From: Cytobacillus kochii | GTDB taxonomy: Bacteria; Bacillota; Bacilli; Bacillales; Cytobacillaceae | NCBI RefSeq assembly: GCF_020171845.1 | Contig: NZ_JAIVAM010000003.1 | Span: 496,001-560,000 of the forward strand | Direction: 5' to 3' | Length of the DNA: 64,000 bases | Part shown: piece by piece, positions 54,636 to 63,173 of the stretch | Numbering within the stretch: the stretch's first letter is position 1 | Layout of the letters: each line of letters starts with the position of its first letter | Position numbers and translations under genes: made by a program | The notes under the pieces: generated by a model | Databases searched by the model: none | What the model was told of the DNA's origin: nothing | Seen by the model: the letters and a program-made list of their open reading frames with translations, nothing else

Positions 54636-55298
54636 ATTTTCACCTTCCTCATTTTTATCTTGAGTAATTGCTTCAGCTATTAATTTAGTAATCTTTGATT
54701 CATCATAAGCAGGGTAGATTTTTTTATGCTCTCCTCTGTCAGAAGAGTTTAGGATACAATTTCCTTCATAAACAAAGTTCAATACCTCCGTTATGCCATC
54801 TTCAACTTTATAACTGTCATATAATATTTCCATACTTGTAGAAACAGTAATTCCTTCATCAATCCATTCCTTCAATAACCCAACCACATTAGGAAATCTA
54901 GAAGTCCACAGAATACCTTTACCAGCTACCACTTCAACTTCATTTCCTTCTGAATCTGTAGTAGTTGTTATGTAAGCATCTTCAGTAAACACTCCAATAG
55001 GCATAGTACCCATTGTGACAATAGCATTACCAGTATCTCTATCTTTAGTTAGTTGCATTTCATGTCCACCGAGAGCATCGTCATTAGATTCAGTAGAAGA
55101 TTTCTCATAATATTTTGCTACGATTGGCATACCATTTAGACTAGATAGAACTTTTTGCGCTGTTTCCTTGGCTATAAAAGCTTTATTGTGTGACACATTG
55201 AAATCATGCAAAAAAAACTCGACTTCTGATTTTGTTGGATTATCTGTATCAGAAATTGAGTTTAATTGAATTTCAAATATATGTTTTTTCTTCTCCAA
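53886..55298 (-). CDS. Prohead protease fused to scaffold
   Basis: 470 residues from TTG 55298 (AGGAGG 8 bases upstream). The N-terminal 200 residues are protease-like: FFLHDFNVSHNKAFI, PIVAKYYEKSS, GGHEMQLTKDRDTGNAIVTMGTMPIGVF, GITVSTSMEILYDSY, ILNSSDRGEHKKIYPAYDES, with likely catalytic His in GGHE and Ser in STSMEI (inferred). The C-terminal 250 residues are a charged coiled coil (EKEEQIETLEKQVNSVKESKEEIEGKFNKASE) typical of scaffolds. An internal ATG at 54635 with its own GAGGAAGGTG may make the scaffold alone. This is the lambda C/Nu3-type organisation. Confidence 0.78.
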   Translation of the reverse strand: MEKKKHIFEIQLNSISDTDNPTKSEVEFFLHDFNVSHNKAFIAKETAQKVLSSLNGMPIVAKYYEKSSTESNDDALGGHEMQLTKDRDTGNAIVTMGTMPIGVFTEDAYITTTTDSEGNEVEVVAGKGILWTSRFPNVVGLLKEWIDEGITVSTSMEILYDSYKVEDGITEVLNFVYEGNCILNSSDRGEHKKIYPAYDESKITKLIAEAITQDKNEEGENMEKFKKVFELSHGDIRSLIYNSLDPTLGENTCSYIADVYENYFIANLYSWDEDNSFDKYFKYNYTNENDKVVVDIESKKEVFLKRNWEEVVPEEIQAQLNEKEEQIETLEKQVNSVKESKEEIEGKFNKASETIVQLNSKVEELKPFQEQVQKESFEKALEEKQTFYSAKFEALGAVEKFKEEEIQELVKKAIYEDETGKDAKLQLNSILVDMVTLDEKENESATFRELSSIRENLIPAADDFESRYSN

Positions 55299-55331
55299 TT
55301 TTTTCACCTCCTTAAAAGGGGATAGAGGAGA

Positions 55332-56858
55332 CTATGAAGGAACATTATTTCCATCATTGCTCTTACTTTTAATAGTGTTTTCATTGTCAGGGCTCTCCTC
55401 ACCATTTCTACCTGAACTATCATTAGTCATGGTATGTGTGCTTTGGAATGGCTTAATCTTATCTTGTAATTTTAGTGTGTTAGTTTCATACATAGTTTGA
55501 TCTAAATAAGAATCCCAAGACACATCACCAATTGCATCAACTACATGCTTTGTTGACCACCCTTTATCATTCATTTTCATTAGAATATCAATTTTCTCCT
55601 TAAGAGTGAGAGGAGGTTCTTTATCATATTCCATTTTAAAATTGTCTTTTTGTGAAGCAGGGAGGACTAAGTTAAACAATTTTAGATATACTTCCTGCTC
55701 AATATTTTCAAGCATGACTGACAACTTTTTATAAATGGTATCAAAATTTAATTTAGCGCTAGCGAAGTTGCCACCATCACCATTTAAAACTGAGCTTGAA
55801 ATACCATATGCTGAATGAATATCACTGTTGATATGATCAAATTTCTTTCCATCTAATCCATCAGTTTTAATATCAGGAAAATTTAATTCGGCAAAGTTAG
55901 GAATAGTAACTACATTTACACCAGACTGACTATTTTTTTCTAAGGCTGCTTTTACACCAGTGTGTATTTTTTGTTTAACAGCCTTTGCGATATTTAAGTT
56001 TTCTGTCCTGTCATAATCTTTAGACCCATTTACACCAACCGTTAACACTGCTACAGCGTTAATAATTTTATTTGCAATAGAATGTTCAACGTCTTTCAAC
56101 TTCTTCTTATGTAATACATCATATAGACCAGAAGTTACGATTGATGTACCTAGTGCTTGATTCCTTTTTAATGTACCTGTATTAACAACAAAGGTGATTT
56201 CTTGAGGTAATGCAAAATATCTATTATTAGTCGGATCTTTTAAATATTGCTCATATTCCTTCTTGGTGATATGTGGAGAAAGGTTCTTAAAATAGTTTTC
56301 TCTGGCAAATTCATTCATCTGATGAATCCAATCCATATCAATTACACATTGCCATTCACCTCTAAGTCTATATGCAGGGAAGACATATTTAACATTATCA
56401 AATATGAAAGGGTAGGGGGAAGTTTTATCTCCGAGCCACATCCCAACTAATGTTCCAGCAGCTGCATTTTGCTTAAGGATATCTCTGGTCAATCTTTTGT
56501 GTTTAACCTTATTTAGTGTTTTATTTAGTGTACCACTGTACTTCTCAGTGGTTTTACTCTTATCGAATGAATCTAATTTATAGTTAAGTGTAGGAAGTGA
56601 TTCGATAAGTTCAAATAGCTGATGTATCTCACCTGAAGCAATATAATAATATTGTGCAATATCTTCAATCTCTTTTTGATGAGTATCAGGATTAGCAAAA
56701 TATTTAACTAGAGTTTCTTTTTCAACCTCTTTAACAATTCCTTGTGAGAAGAGATTATCAACTATATTTGTCGCATAGGTAGACATATAATCTGTATATT
56801 CGCCTATTAACCTCTCATATTCTTCAGATTCAATATTAGTTTGAGTGTTATTTGTCAT
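55332..56858 (-). CDS. Portal protein
   Basis: 508 residues from ATG 56858 (AGGAGGTG upstream; the TTG one codon earlier is less likely). Central portal features: helical wing and stem region (KLNFDTIYKKLSVMLENIEQEVYLKLFNLVLP) preceded by GISSSVLNGDGGNFASAKLN, a typical portal segment, and TPxPFI-type strand patterns (KTSPYPFIFDNVKYVFPAYRLRGEWQCVIDMDWIHQM). The C-terminal tail is disordered (SGRNGEESPDNENTIKSKSNDGNN). Its place after terminase and before the protease is standard for siphophages. It forms the dodecameric DNA channel in the head vertex. Confidence 0.85.
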   Translation of the reverse strand: MTNNTQTNIESEEYERLIGEYTDYMSTYATNIVDNLFSQGIVKEVEKETLVKYFANPDTHQKEIEDIAQYYYIASGEIHQLFELIESLPTLNYKLDSFDKSKTTEKYSGTLNKTLNKVKHKRLTRDILKQNAAAGTLVGMWLGDKTSPYPFIFDNVKYVFPAYRLRGEWQCVIDMDWIHQMNEFARENYFKNLSPHITKKEYEQYLKDPTNNRYFALPQEITFVVNTGTLKRNQALGTSIVTSGLYDVLHKKKLKDVEHSIANKIINAVAVLTVGVNGSKDYDRTENLNIAKAVKQKIHTGVKAALEKNSQSGVNVVTIPNFAELNFPDIKTDGLDGKKFDHINSDIHSAYGISSSVLNGDGGNFASAKLNFDTIYKKLSVMLENIEQEVYLKLFNLVLPASQKDNFKMEYDKEPPLTLKEKIDILMKMNDKGWSTKHVVDAIGDVSWDSYLDQTMYETNTLKLQDKIKPFQSTHTMTNDSSGRNGEESPDNENTIKSKSNDGNNVPS

Positions 56859-56905
56859 CAATTCACCTCCTGTAACTATTGTTATTTATATTAGGTTATT
56901 TTCAA

Positions 56906-58648
56906 TTAAAAATAGACAAGATCATCATCTTCATCATAGGCAATACCAGTATTAAGTTTATTCTTTTGTTCAAGTTCTGAAATAAAAGCCATAGCATAAG
57001 CTAGACTTGTTACTCTGTCTCGTTTTGTAGACTTACTAATCCTTTCATACACAGTATTACCATGTGCTGTTTCTGCCTGTTTAATATTGCTTAATTCATT
57101 AATTAAAAAATCTGTATTAATGAAGGAGCTATATTCTTCTTGACTAATTTCACCAGATTTATAGAGGAAGTCTACTTCAGCTGAATTAACTAGTAATTTT
57201 AAGCTCTTATTTTCAAGAGATGCCTTTAAATATGTATACATTACATTGTTAAAATTATTAGTAGCTGCAACTTTCCTAATTAACGGAATTGCTCCTTTAA
57301 GCTGTTTTCTTTCATCGTCATCATCTGGTACAAGCGGAGGATACTCTACTGTTTCCCCTTGGTCATTTTTATATTCCCATGATTCGTCTAGTAGGGAAGG
57401 GAGGGGTTGACCATTACCACGAACATCTAATACTAATTTGATGGTATTTGGGAATTTGAGTAGTAATTCCCTTAGAAAGTTAGCTTGATCAGGTAAGGAC
57501 ATTCCGTTGTTAGTCTTAATGTAGACCAGCTCTTTATTGTAATTCCCATTAGGCTTTTCCTTGAGTTTGATTACAACTGTACTAGCATTATCACTACCAT
57601 ATGCTTCAGATAAAGCGACATCGTGTGAAATAACATAGGAGACTTTCGATTTTTTAGGTTGTTTTATCTCAGCTCGTTCCATTATTCTGCATGAATCTGT
57701 TAAATCATAAGGGAAAAAGCTCTCATTTGAATTTCCAACAAACACTGCTTCGTATTCATATGCGAATTTATCTCTTGTCATTGAAGGTTTGTTTTTCTCT
57801 TGCATGATATCATCTTCATAGTAGATCCCAGCATTAACACCGACTTGATAGGGGAGAGTACATACAAAATAATCCTTTTTACCTTCTAACATTTTATTGT
57901 AGTGATTTGTGAATCTATCATAAAGACTGCAATTTTTTAAATAGGCGCTTGATATGTAAATAATTTTTCCTTTTTCTACAGGGAGGTCATTGCCATACTT
58001 CATTGAAAGGTCAATCATTGTTTGTCTTTTTGTCTTAGTCATAGGAACTAATATTTCTTCCATGATTGAATCTTTTACTAATCGTGCTTCATCAATTAAA
58101 AGTTGGTGGAAGCGCCAACTACGAGCAGATTCACCATCGTGTCCAATTACGATAGCACGCACCTCTGAGCCATTTTTAAAGTGAACAACACAGTCATCAG
58201 AATTTGTTTTAATATTAACTATTTCTCTAGCTACATTTTCATTTTTAAAAAGCTCACCTTTAATTTTCTGTATAATTACATTTCTGGCTTGTTGACCCTT
58301 ACCAGAAGCAATACCAAGCTTAATCCCTTTATACAAAATCGCAACACAAATAAAAAAGACCGCTGATAAGTACGATTTTCCCAAGCCTCTTGATGCAATA
58401 AACATACTTTCTTTGTGTCTTGCCATTGATCGTAGAATAAGCCTTTGGAAAGGATAGAGATTTATTTTAAGAATATCTACAGCAAATTCATCAATATGAT
58501 GCCTATAATATGAAATGAATTTTCGCCATGCTTCAATGTTTATTGTTTCTCGTTTCTTTGGATCGTAACTTAATGGGTTGTCGGTGTTATAAACAGAAAA
58601 ATCTTTAATACTTCTGCTAGTTTGACTGAAATTGTTGTAAGAAGTCAT
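56906..58648 (-). CDS. Terminase large subunit
   Basis: 580 residues from ATG 58648 (AGGTG upstream). Packaging ATPase: Walker A in SMFIASRGLGKSYLSAVFF near residue 80, Walker B LLIDEARLVKD near 185, coupling region KTKRQTMIDLS and ISSAYLKNCSLYD. The C-terminal nuclease has SYVISHDVALSEAYGSDNASTVV, KLVLDVRGNGQPL and DRVTSLAYAMAFISELE, with the acidic metal-binding residues of the RNase H-like fold. It cuts concatemers and pumps DNA through the portal. SPbeta has its large terminase (YonF) in the same place. Confidence 0.92.
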   Translation of the reverse strand: MTSYNNFSQTSRSIKDFSVYNTDNPLSYDPKKRETINIEAWRKFISYYRHHIDEFAVDILKINLYPFQRLILRSMARHKESMFIASRGLGKSYLSAVFFICVAILYKGIKLGIASGKGQQARNVIIQKIKGELFKNENVAREIVNIKTNSDDCVVHFKNGSEVRAIVIGHDGESARSWRFHQLLIDEARLVKDSIMEEILVPMTKTKRQTMIDLSMKYGNDLPVEKGKIIYISSAYLKNCSLYDRFTNHYNKMLEGKKDYFVCTLPYQVGVNAGIYYEDDIMQEKNKPSMTRDKFAYEYEAVFVGNSNESFFPYDLTDSCRIMERAEIKQPKKSKVSYVISHDVALSEAYGSDNASTVVIKLKEKPNGNYNKELVYIKTNNGMSLPDQANFLRELLLKFPNTIKLVLDVRGNGQPLPSLLDESWEYKNDQGETVEYPPLVPDDDDERKQLKGAIPLIRKVAATNNFNNVMYTYLKASLENKSLKLLVNSAEVDFLYKSGEISQEEYSSFINTDFLINELSNIKQAETAHGNTVYERISKSTKRDRVTSLAYAMAFISELEQKNKLNTGIAYDEDDDLVYF

Positions 58649-58657
58649 TTTATACAC

Positions 58658-59464
58658 CTAAAGCGACTTATAGATGTGTTGGAAGTCATCTATAAGTTTG
58701 TCGTAATTGTCTTTATCAAGGTCATTTTTATGTTCATACACAAATGTTTCTGATTCGACCATCTCAACGATTTGAGAAATTGAGCCCATACCCACGTCTG
58801 TAATTCCTCTTTGGCTTTCAGAAAATTTAGCGGATTTTGATAGTGTGTCAAATATACCTTTAGCCTCTTTGTATCTCTTGTCTGCTCCACTTACCCCATC
58901 TTGCATCTCTTGAAAACATTTATCCATATGTAGACTAGCTTTTGCAATTTTCTTTGCGTAATCTCTGTGGCTTAATGTTACTATTCTAAAGTCACGGTCT
59001 AGTCCTTTCAGATATTCTTCCAAGTAGTCAATTTCAGAGGGGAGATAGTACCCCAACCAACTTCTACTGTATATTTTTTCATCATTAAGATAGGAACTAT
59101 CGTCACTTTTTGTATGAATTACACTTGCCATATCTTTATGGCCTTCAAAATCACTGTCGTTCCAGGATAAGAGTCTATAATCTTTAGTGTTAACTAATTT
59201 CATATATTCTCCTAGCATGTTATTCTGCTTACATGCAGAATCATATAGCTTCTGAATATATGGCTTGTCAATCCTTCTCAATAAATCTAAAAAACTTATA
59301 AAGTCATTATTTTTTATGTGGTCTTGCATGCAAGATTTGCATATATGCAATCGTTCTGTAGCTTTATGAAAGGTTGAAAAAGAAGTGTAGAAGTCTCTAT
59401 TTAAAATCCTTTCCTTTCCGCAACTAGTGCATTTAAATCTTTCTTCAGATTTATCTAAATTCAA
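58658..59464 (-). CDS. Terminase small-subunit candidate with zinc finger
   Basis: 268 residues, TTG start with GAGGTGA 8 bases upstream. The N-terminus has a four-Cys zinc finger (FKCTSCGKERIL ... LHICKSCMQDHI), then helical parts and an LSHRDYAKKIAKASLHMDKCFQEM segment and a C-terminal oligomerisation-like helix (YDKLIDDFQHIYKSL). It is directly upstream of the large terminase gene. Small terminases bind the packaging signal and often carry a zinc finger or HTH. The candidate role rests on position and the finger. Confidence 0.65.
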   Translation of the reverse strand: MNLDKSEERFKCTSCGKERILNRDFYTSFSTFHKATERLHICKSCMQDHIKNNDFISFLDLLRRIDKPYIQKLYDSACKQNNMLGEYMKLVNTKDYRLLSWNDSDFEGHKDMASVIHTKSDDSSYLNDEKIYSRSWLGYYLPSEIDYLEEYLKGLDRDFRIVTLSHRDYAKKIAKASLHMDKCFQEMQDGVSGADKRYKEAKGIFDTLSKSAKFSESQRGITDVGMGSISQIVEMVESETFVYEHKNDLDKDNYDKLIDDFQHIYKSL

Positions 59465-59483
59465 AAAATCACCTCATTTTTTC

Positions 59484-59558
59484 AAAAAAAATAAAACTCC
59501 TTATTCAACGTTCACTCTTAATCGTAGACAAAGTGAACGCTGTAGTAAGAAGTTTTAT
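59484..59558 (-). terminator. Long terminator between fibre-like genes and packaging genes
   Basis: Minus strand: TAAAACTTCTTA... and ...GTTCACT pair with AGTGAACG... and ...TAAGGAGTTTTA around a 15-base loop, followed by TTTTTTTT. This strong stem separates the fibre-like block from the terminase block. Confidence 0.85.
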
Positions 59559-59569
59559 GATTATTTATC

Positions 59570-59944
59570 CTATTCTCCTTCGGTAGGAGGATTTTCTAAA
59601 TTTACAATTCTCGATACTAATTCATTCCACATACTCTCACTAACTGTGAAAGCAGGAAGCTTACTAGTTACTGCTTTATTTAAAACTGTTGCAGTAATCC
59701 CTCTAGCGGTAGTAGCTGTTCCTGCTAATGCTTCTGCTTCTGACATAGTGCTCAAATTTTGATTTGATGTTCCAGCCCCAATTACACTTCTTGCAGATGA
59801 TTGATCAATAGCTTCTAATAATGATTTTCCAATTTCAGTAGCATCTGCAATTTGTTCAGAAGTATGAGTGTGATCAATATCAGCTTTATTTTTCATACTA
59901 TTTTCCAATGAAGCTTGTGTTACTAATTCAATATCAGGCATCAT
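59570..59944 (-). CDS. Fibre-like protein, head-fibre candidate
   Basis: 124 residues, ATG overlapping the upstream stop (TAATG). Motifs: TQASLENSMKNKADIDHTHTSEQIADA, SLLEAIDQSSARSVIGAGTSN and AEALAGTATTARGITATVLNKAVTSKL, all widespread in phage fibre and spike proteins (the DHTHT and 'GTATTAR' segments form trimeric fibre folds). It lies upstream of the terminase, not with the tail genes, so it may be a head fibre. Ends in an acidic tail (ENPPTEGE). Confidence 0.65.
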   Translation of the reverse strand: MMPDIELVTQASLENSMKNKADIDHTHTSEQIADATEIGKSLLEAIDQSSARSVIGAGTSNQNLSTMSEAEALAGTATTARGITATVLNKAVTSKLPAFTVSESMWNELVSRIVNLENPPTEGE

Positions 59945-60150
59945 TAATTCACCTTTCTTACGTAAATTTTACTATCTGAACCAAACACTAGAATAGAATT
60001 AGAGTTTTGTTCTGAATAATAAACTTTTGAATTATCATCTACGAATAAATTTTCTTGAGGAGTGTAAATAACTTTTCCATCAATAAATTGAATACTTTTT
60101 ACTCCGTCAGAAGTTACTTTCCCATTGATAAAAAAGCTATTACCCCACAT
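59944..60150 (-). CDS. Small fibre-associated protein
   Basis: 68 residues from ATG 60150, overlapping the stop of the upstream gene by 11 bases (coupled). MWGNSFFINGKVTSDGVKSIQF, VIYTPQENLFVDDNSKVYYSE and ILVFGSDSKIYVRKVN are repeated short beta hairpins, as in fibre or decoration proteins. The longer frame to 60228 adds a hydrophobic stretch and lies inside the neighbour, so it is not believed. Confidence 0.55.
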   Translation of the reverse strand: MWGNSFFINGKVTSDGVKSIQFIDGKVIYTPQENLFVDDNSKVYYSEQNSNSILVFGSDSKIYVRKVN

Positions 60151-60427
60151 TGTAAGCACCAATCCAATTATAAGTAATTCCATCTTCAGAAATCTTAAAA
60201 GAATGGATAGGGCAATCAAAATGATCAATGGTAAACCCTTGATTCTCTCTTAAATAGATAACTGTTTCATCATTTACTTTGATAGTGCATTTTTGATCAT
60301 TCATAAATGAAAATTTATAAAATGAGTATCTTCCAATTGGAGTGGAAGAGTGGGAGGGGATAATTTCTTTATTGTTCATACTAGTTTCCAAGGAACTACT
60401 AGCCATATAACCAATTCCTCTTGCCAT
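60140..60427 (-). CDS. Small fibre-like protein
   Basis: 95 residues, ATG start with AAGGAAGTG upstream. The opening MARGIGYMASSSLETSMNNKEII shares the [AS]SLE[NT]SM[KN]NK segment with the 124-residue fibre-like protein two genes downstream, so both may dock on the same platform. The rest is beta-rich (GRYSFYKFSFMNDQKCTIKVNDETVIYLRENQGFTIDHFD). Role unknown; part of a three-gene coupled block. Confidence 0.55.
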   Translation of the reverse strand: MARGIGYMASSSLETSMNNKEIIPSHSSTPIGRYSFYKFSFMNDQKCTIKVNDETVIYLRENQGFTIDHFDCPIHSFKISEDGITYNWIGAYNVG

Positions 60428-60444
60428 ATTCTCACTTCCTTATA

Positions 60445-60687
60445 TCATTCATCAAAGTCAATATCATTACAAATATCTTCAATGTCTTGGAGATATTGTC
60501 TTGTTTTATCTAATAGAAATTGCTTATATGACCAATTTTGCACATCTAAAAAGAAATCCATTAGAATCTCATCTAATGGAACATTTCTATCTAAATTATA
60601 TTTGATCATTTCAGTATAATCTTCAACAATTTCTTCAGCTGTCTCACTATTAGGTGGTACTATTAGAACGTTTGGATATTCTTCCAT
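60445..60687 (-). CDS. Small acidic phage protein, unknown
   Basis: 80 residues, ATG with ACGGAGGT upstream. Sequence starts MEEYPNVLIVPPNSETAEEIVEDYTEMIKYNL and ends YLQDIEDICNDIDFDE; strongly acidic and helical. No family recognised. Lies between the Cys-rich protein and the fibre block. Confidence 0.6.
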   Translation of the reverse strand: MEEYPNVLIVPPNSETAEEIVEDYTEMIKYNLDRNVPLDEILMDFFLDVQNWSYKQFLLDKTRQYLQDIEDICNDIDFDE

Positions 60688-60732
60688 GCCATTTACCTCC
60701 GTTAATTAATAGAAGAAGGGGAAAGGGGAGGT

Positions 60733-61002
60733 TTACAAATCATGCAAAGTGTCTGAACAACATTTATCACAGAAATCTTCGCAAATGCCTTCACAATCAT
60801 CTGAATATGAAACTTTTTTATTAACTTCCTCTAACAAATACTCAACTACAGCTATGTCTTTTGTTTCTGATACTAAATTAAACAAATGATTTTTCAGTTC
60901 ATCTTGTGTAGTTGAATCTTTTACTCTATGAAAATACTCATTTACTAAATAACAATTTGTACATTCCAGTTCTTCTTCGTGTAAATTAGTAACCTTTGGC
61001 AT
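60733..61002 (-). CDS. Small Cys-rich phage protein, unknown
   Basis: 89 residues, ATG with AAGGAG upstream. It has a CTNCYLVNEY pair near the start and CEGICEDFCDKCC near the end (seven Cys in all), suggesting a metal site formed by both ends around a helical core (DELKNHLFNLVSETKDIAVVEYLLEEVNKK). No family recognised. Confidence 0.6.
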   Translation of the reverse strand: MPKVTNLHEEELECTNCYLVNEYFHRVKDSTTQDELKNHLFNLVSETKDIAVVEYLLEEVNKKVSYSDDCEGICEDFCDKCCSDTLHDL

Positions 61003-61030
61003 TTATTTCTCCTTTGATATGTGTTTATTT

Positions 61031-62263
61031 TTAAATATAGTATATTGCTTCAAGATGAAAAGGGGAGTATTCAAACATCTGAAATCTTTTATGTGATCCA
61101 ACAAAACCGTTATCCTGATGCCAATCATCTGTTTTTCCTTTGGTTGAGAGAGTTCTAACTAGAATCCCATATTTATCTTTAGCAGCTTCAGCGTGTAGGT
61201 GACCAGTATGAACTTCAACTACTTTACATCCAGCCATCAATTTACCAAAATCACTAAAGAAATTTTCATGAATTCTGTTTGCTCCCTTGTGGCCATGAGA
61301 ATACCCAATAAAAACATCGTTCCAAACAAATGCTTTTCTCATATCTGTTTCTGTATCGAATGACACCTCTGGAAATTTAACCTCTAAAGTTTTAACGAAT
61401 GCCCAACTCATAGATTCATCATGATTGGCGATAGAATAGCTGCATTCTACTTGTCTAGCGCTGTTTTGTGCAACAGTAATCAATTCAACATAAAATCTAA
61501 AAGCATCTTCCCATGCCTTAGTCATGTCAACTTTTTCTATTACTGTTCCACTTGCTGTTCTACCATAAAAATCAGAGTTATGCAGAAGATCCTGACCCAA
61601 AATAAAGAAGATAGTATCCCATTTTTTACTTCTGATTTTTGTAATGATTTTATCTCTAACCTCTAAATAGTTTTCATATGTATTTACACCAAAATGCATA
61701 TCAAATAGAGGTATTTCAAGCAAACCGTCTCCATCACTAATAATATGATGCTTAAACTCTGGTACGATTTTTTCTTTAGCTGACTCTAAAAATTTATCAA
61801 CATCAAAACCAGTAACTTTCGGTTTAACTGTAATCTTACTTGAATATAAACATTGGACACCATCTTGCTTACTGTAAACATTCCAAATATTATTCCTTGC
61901 ACTAACTAAATCCCATTCTTTCTCGCTAAAACCGTGTGCTTTCAATAGATAAATTGGGTCTTTTTCTTGAGTTGCTGACATTTTAATTAGTTTGTCAGAT
62001 TTATAAGAGCCATTTGCCATAATTTCAGTTGATTCTTTATATGTAATAGATTCTTCTTCATTAAGTTTTTCAACTTCCTCATTCTCAATGAATTCTTTAT
62101 AAGCATAAGATTTCTTTCTCAAATGATCAGAGCTGCAATTTAACTCAAACATTTCAACTATCTCAGACCAATCTAAATCATTTTCTTTATTTAATTTATC
62201 TACACAAAGCCTAACCATATGTCTAAAACGACTTTCACCTTGTTGACGCTCAATGTTCTCCAT
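61031..62263 (-). CDS. Calcineurin-like metallophosphoesterase (YonJ-like position)
   Basis: 410 residues. The N-terminal helical part (LCVDKLNKENDLDWSEIVEMFEL) carries what looks like a terminase-small-type DNA-binding helix-turn-helix (KKSYAYKEFIENEEVEKLNEE). The catalytic region begins near 185: IPLFDMHFGVNTY, FFILGQDLLHNSDF, SIANHDESMS, IGYSHGHKGA and EVHTGHLHAEA, giving the six metal ligands, with Gln and Ala replacing the usual 'GD' and 'GNHD' residues. A metal-dependent nuclease or phosphatase in DNA metabolism is likely. It starts 3 bases after the yonK-like stop. Confidence 0.8.
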   Translation of the reverse strand: MENIERQQGESRFRHMVRLCVDKLNKENDLDWSEIVEMFELNCSSDHLRKKSYAYKEFIENEEVEKLNEEESITYKESTEIMANGSYKSDKLIKMSATQEKDPIYLLKAHGFSEKEWDLVSARNNIWNVYSKQDGVQCLYSSKITVKPKVTGFDVDKFLESAKEKIVPEFKHHIISDGDGLLEIPLFDMHFGVNTYENYLEVRDKIITKIRSKKWDTIFFILGQDLLHNSDFYGRTASGTVIEKVDMTKAWEDAFRFYVELITVAQNSARQVECSYSIANHDESMSWAFVKTLEVKFPEVSFDTETDMRKAFVWNDVFIGYSHGHKGANRIHENFFSDFGKLMAGCKVVEVHTGHLHAEAAKDKYGILVRTLSTKGKTDDWHQDNGFVGSHKRFQMFEYSPFHLEAIYYI

Positions 62264-62266
62264 AGA

Positions 62267-62458
62267 TTAGAGTTCTTCCTTAACAGGTAGTTCTTTTTCT
62301 TCTTTAATGGAGACAGTAATATTCTTACCGTCAAAATCTCTTAGTTGCTCTAAGAAATCGTATGTATATTCAGCTTCCTTCGCTTGCTCAACAATTTCCA
62401 TAGTATCTAAATCAAAAGTACCTCTAATGTTAACCTGATTAACTTTTTTACTTGCCAT
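62267..62458 (-). CDS. yonK: YonK homologue
   Basis: 63 residues, ATG with GAGGAGGAATAATAG upstream. MASKKVNQVNIRGTFDLDTM, EQAKEAEYTYDFLEQLRDFD and GKNITVSIKEEKELPVKEE align along the whole length with SPbeta YonK, which also starts MASKKV. The SPbeta protein has a known fold but little assigned function. This is the clearest single-gene link to SPbeta; next to the metallophosphoesterase as in that phage. Confidence 0.88.
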   Translation of the reverse strand: MASKKVNQVNIRGTFDLDTMEIVEQAKEAEYTYDFLEQLRDFDGKNITVSIKEEKELPVKEEL

Positions 62459-62497
62459 CTATTATTCCTCCTCGATATCCTTATATGTTTTTTATGA

Positions 62498-63151
62498 TTA
62501 CCATTGTAATTCGTCAGCTTTTCTAGAAATTCTACCCCTGAAATTTCTACTCAGTTCACAAACGGAAACGTAATCTTCACCTGTAAAATGCTCAATATAA
62601 GCATTAAATCCACTCTTAGATGGATCAGGTAAATCACATTGGCCAGTATGACCTTCCACGATAACTGTACAAGTATCATGAATTCTGGTTAATATTTTCT
62701 TTAATTCTCCACGAGTGAAGTTTTGACTCTCAGAAATAATAACCACACAATCTTTAATATTTGTACCCCTAGCAAAGATATGAGACTTGGGGTAAACCCA
62801 TACAGTACCATTCTTCTGATTGTCGATATTGTTCTCGCTATGTATGACTCTTTCAGGTTCTTCACCAATTTCCAATAATGCGTCTTTTAATGGTTGAAGA
62901 TACTCCATCTCTTTTTCTTGTTGATTTCCTGGGCGAAATCCCATTTTTTTCTCTTCAACTGGTGCAAAAATATAAATCAAATCTTTTCCTAATAATTTTG
63001 CACAGGCAACAGCTAATGTTGTTTTACCACTGCCACTCGGTGCATTCACAAAAGTTAAACTTTTATCAAATATAGAATCTACATAAATTCGTTGCTCATT
63101 AGTTAATTTAGGTTCAAATCCAAATAATAAACAATCATTAGGTAAAGGCAT
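62498..63151 (-). CDS. PhoH-like ATPase
   Basis: 217 residues, ATG start with GGAGGT upstream. A P-loop NTPase of the PhoH family: LTNEQRIYVDSIFDKSLTFV, Walker A NAPSGSGKTTLAVACAKLLG near 37, Walker B CVVIISESQNFTRGELKKILTR near 130 (the usual 'DEAQN' is 'SESQN' here), and DTCTVIVEGHTGQCDL. It may remodel RNA or aid DNA metabolism during phage growth. Lies between HU and yonK. Confidence 0.82.
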   Translation of the reverse strand: MPLPNDCLLFGFEPKLTNEQRIYVDSIFDKSLTFVNAPSGSGKTTLAVACAKLLGKDLIYIFAPVEEKKMGFRPGNQQEKEMEYLQPLKDALLEIGEEPERVIHSENNIDNQKNGTVWVYPKSHIFARGTNIKDCVVIISESQNFTRGELKKILTRIHDTCTVIVEGHTGQCDLPDPSKSGFNAYIEHFTGEDYVSVCELSRNFRGRISRKADELQW

Positions 63152-63173
63152 ATGTAACCTCCAATATTAAAAT

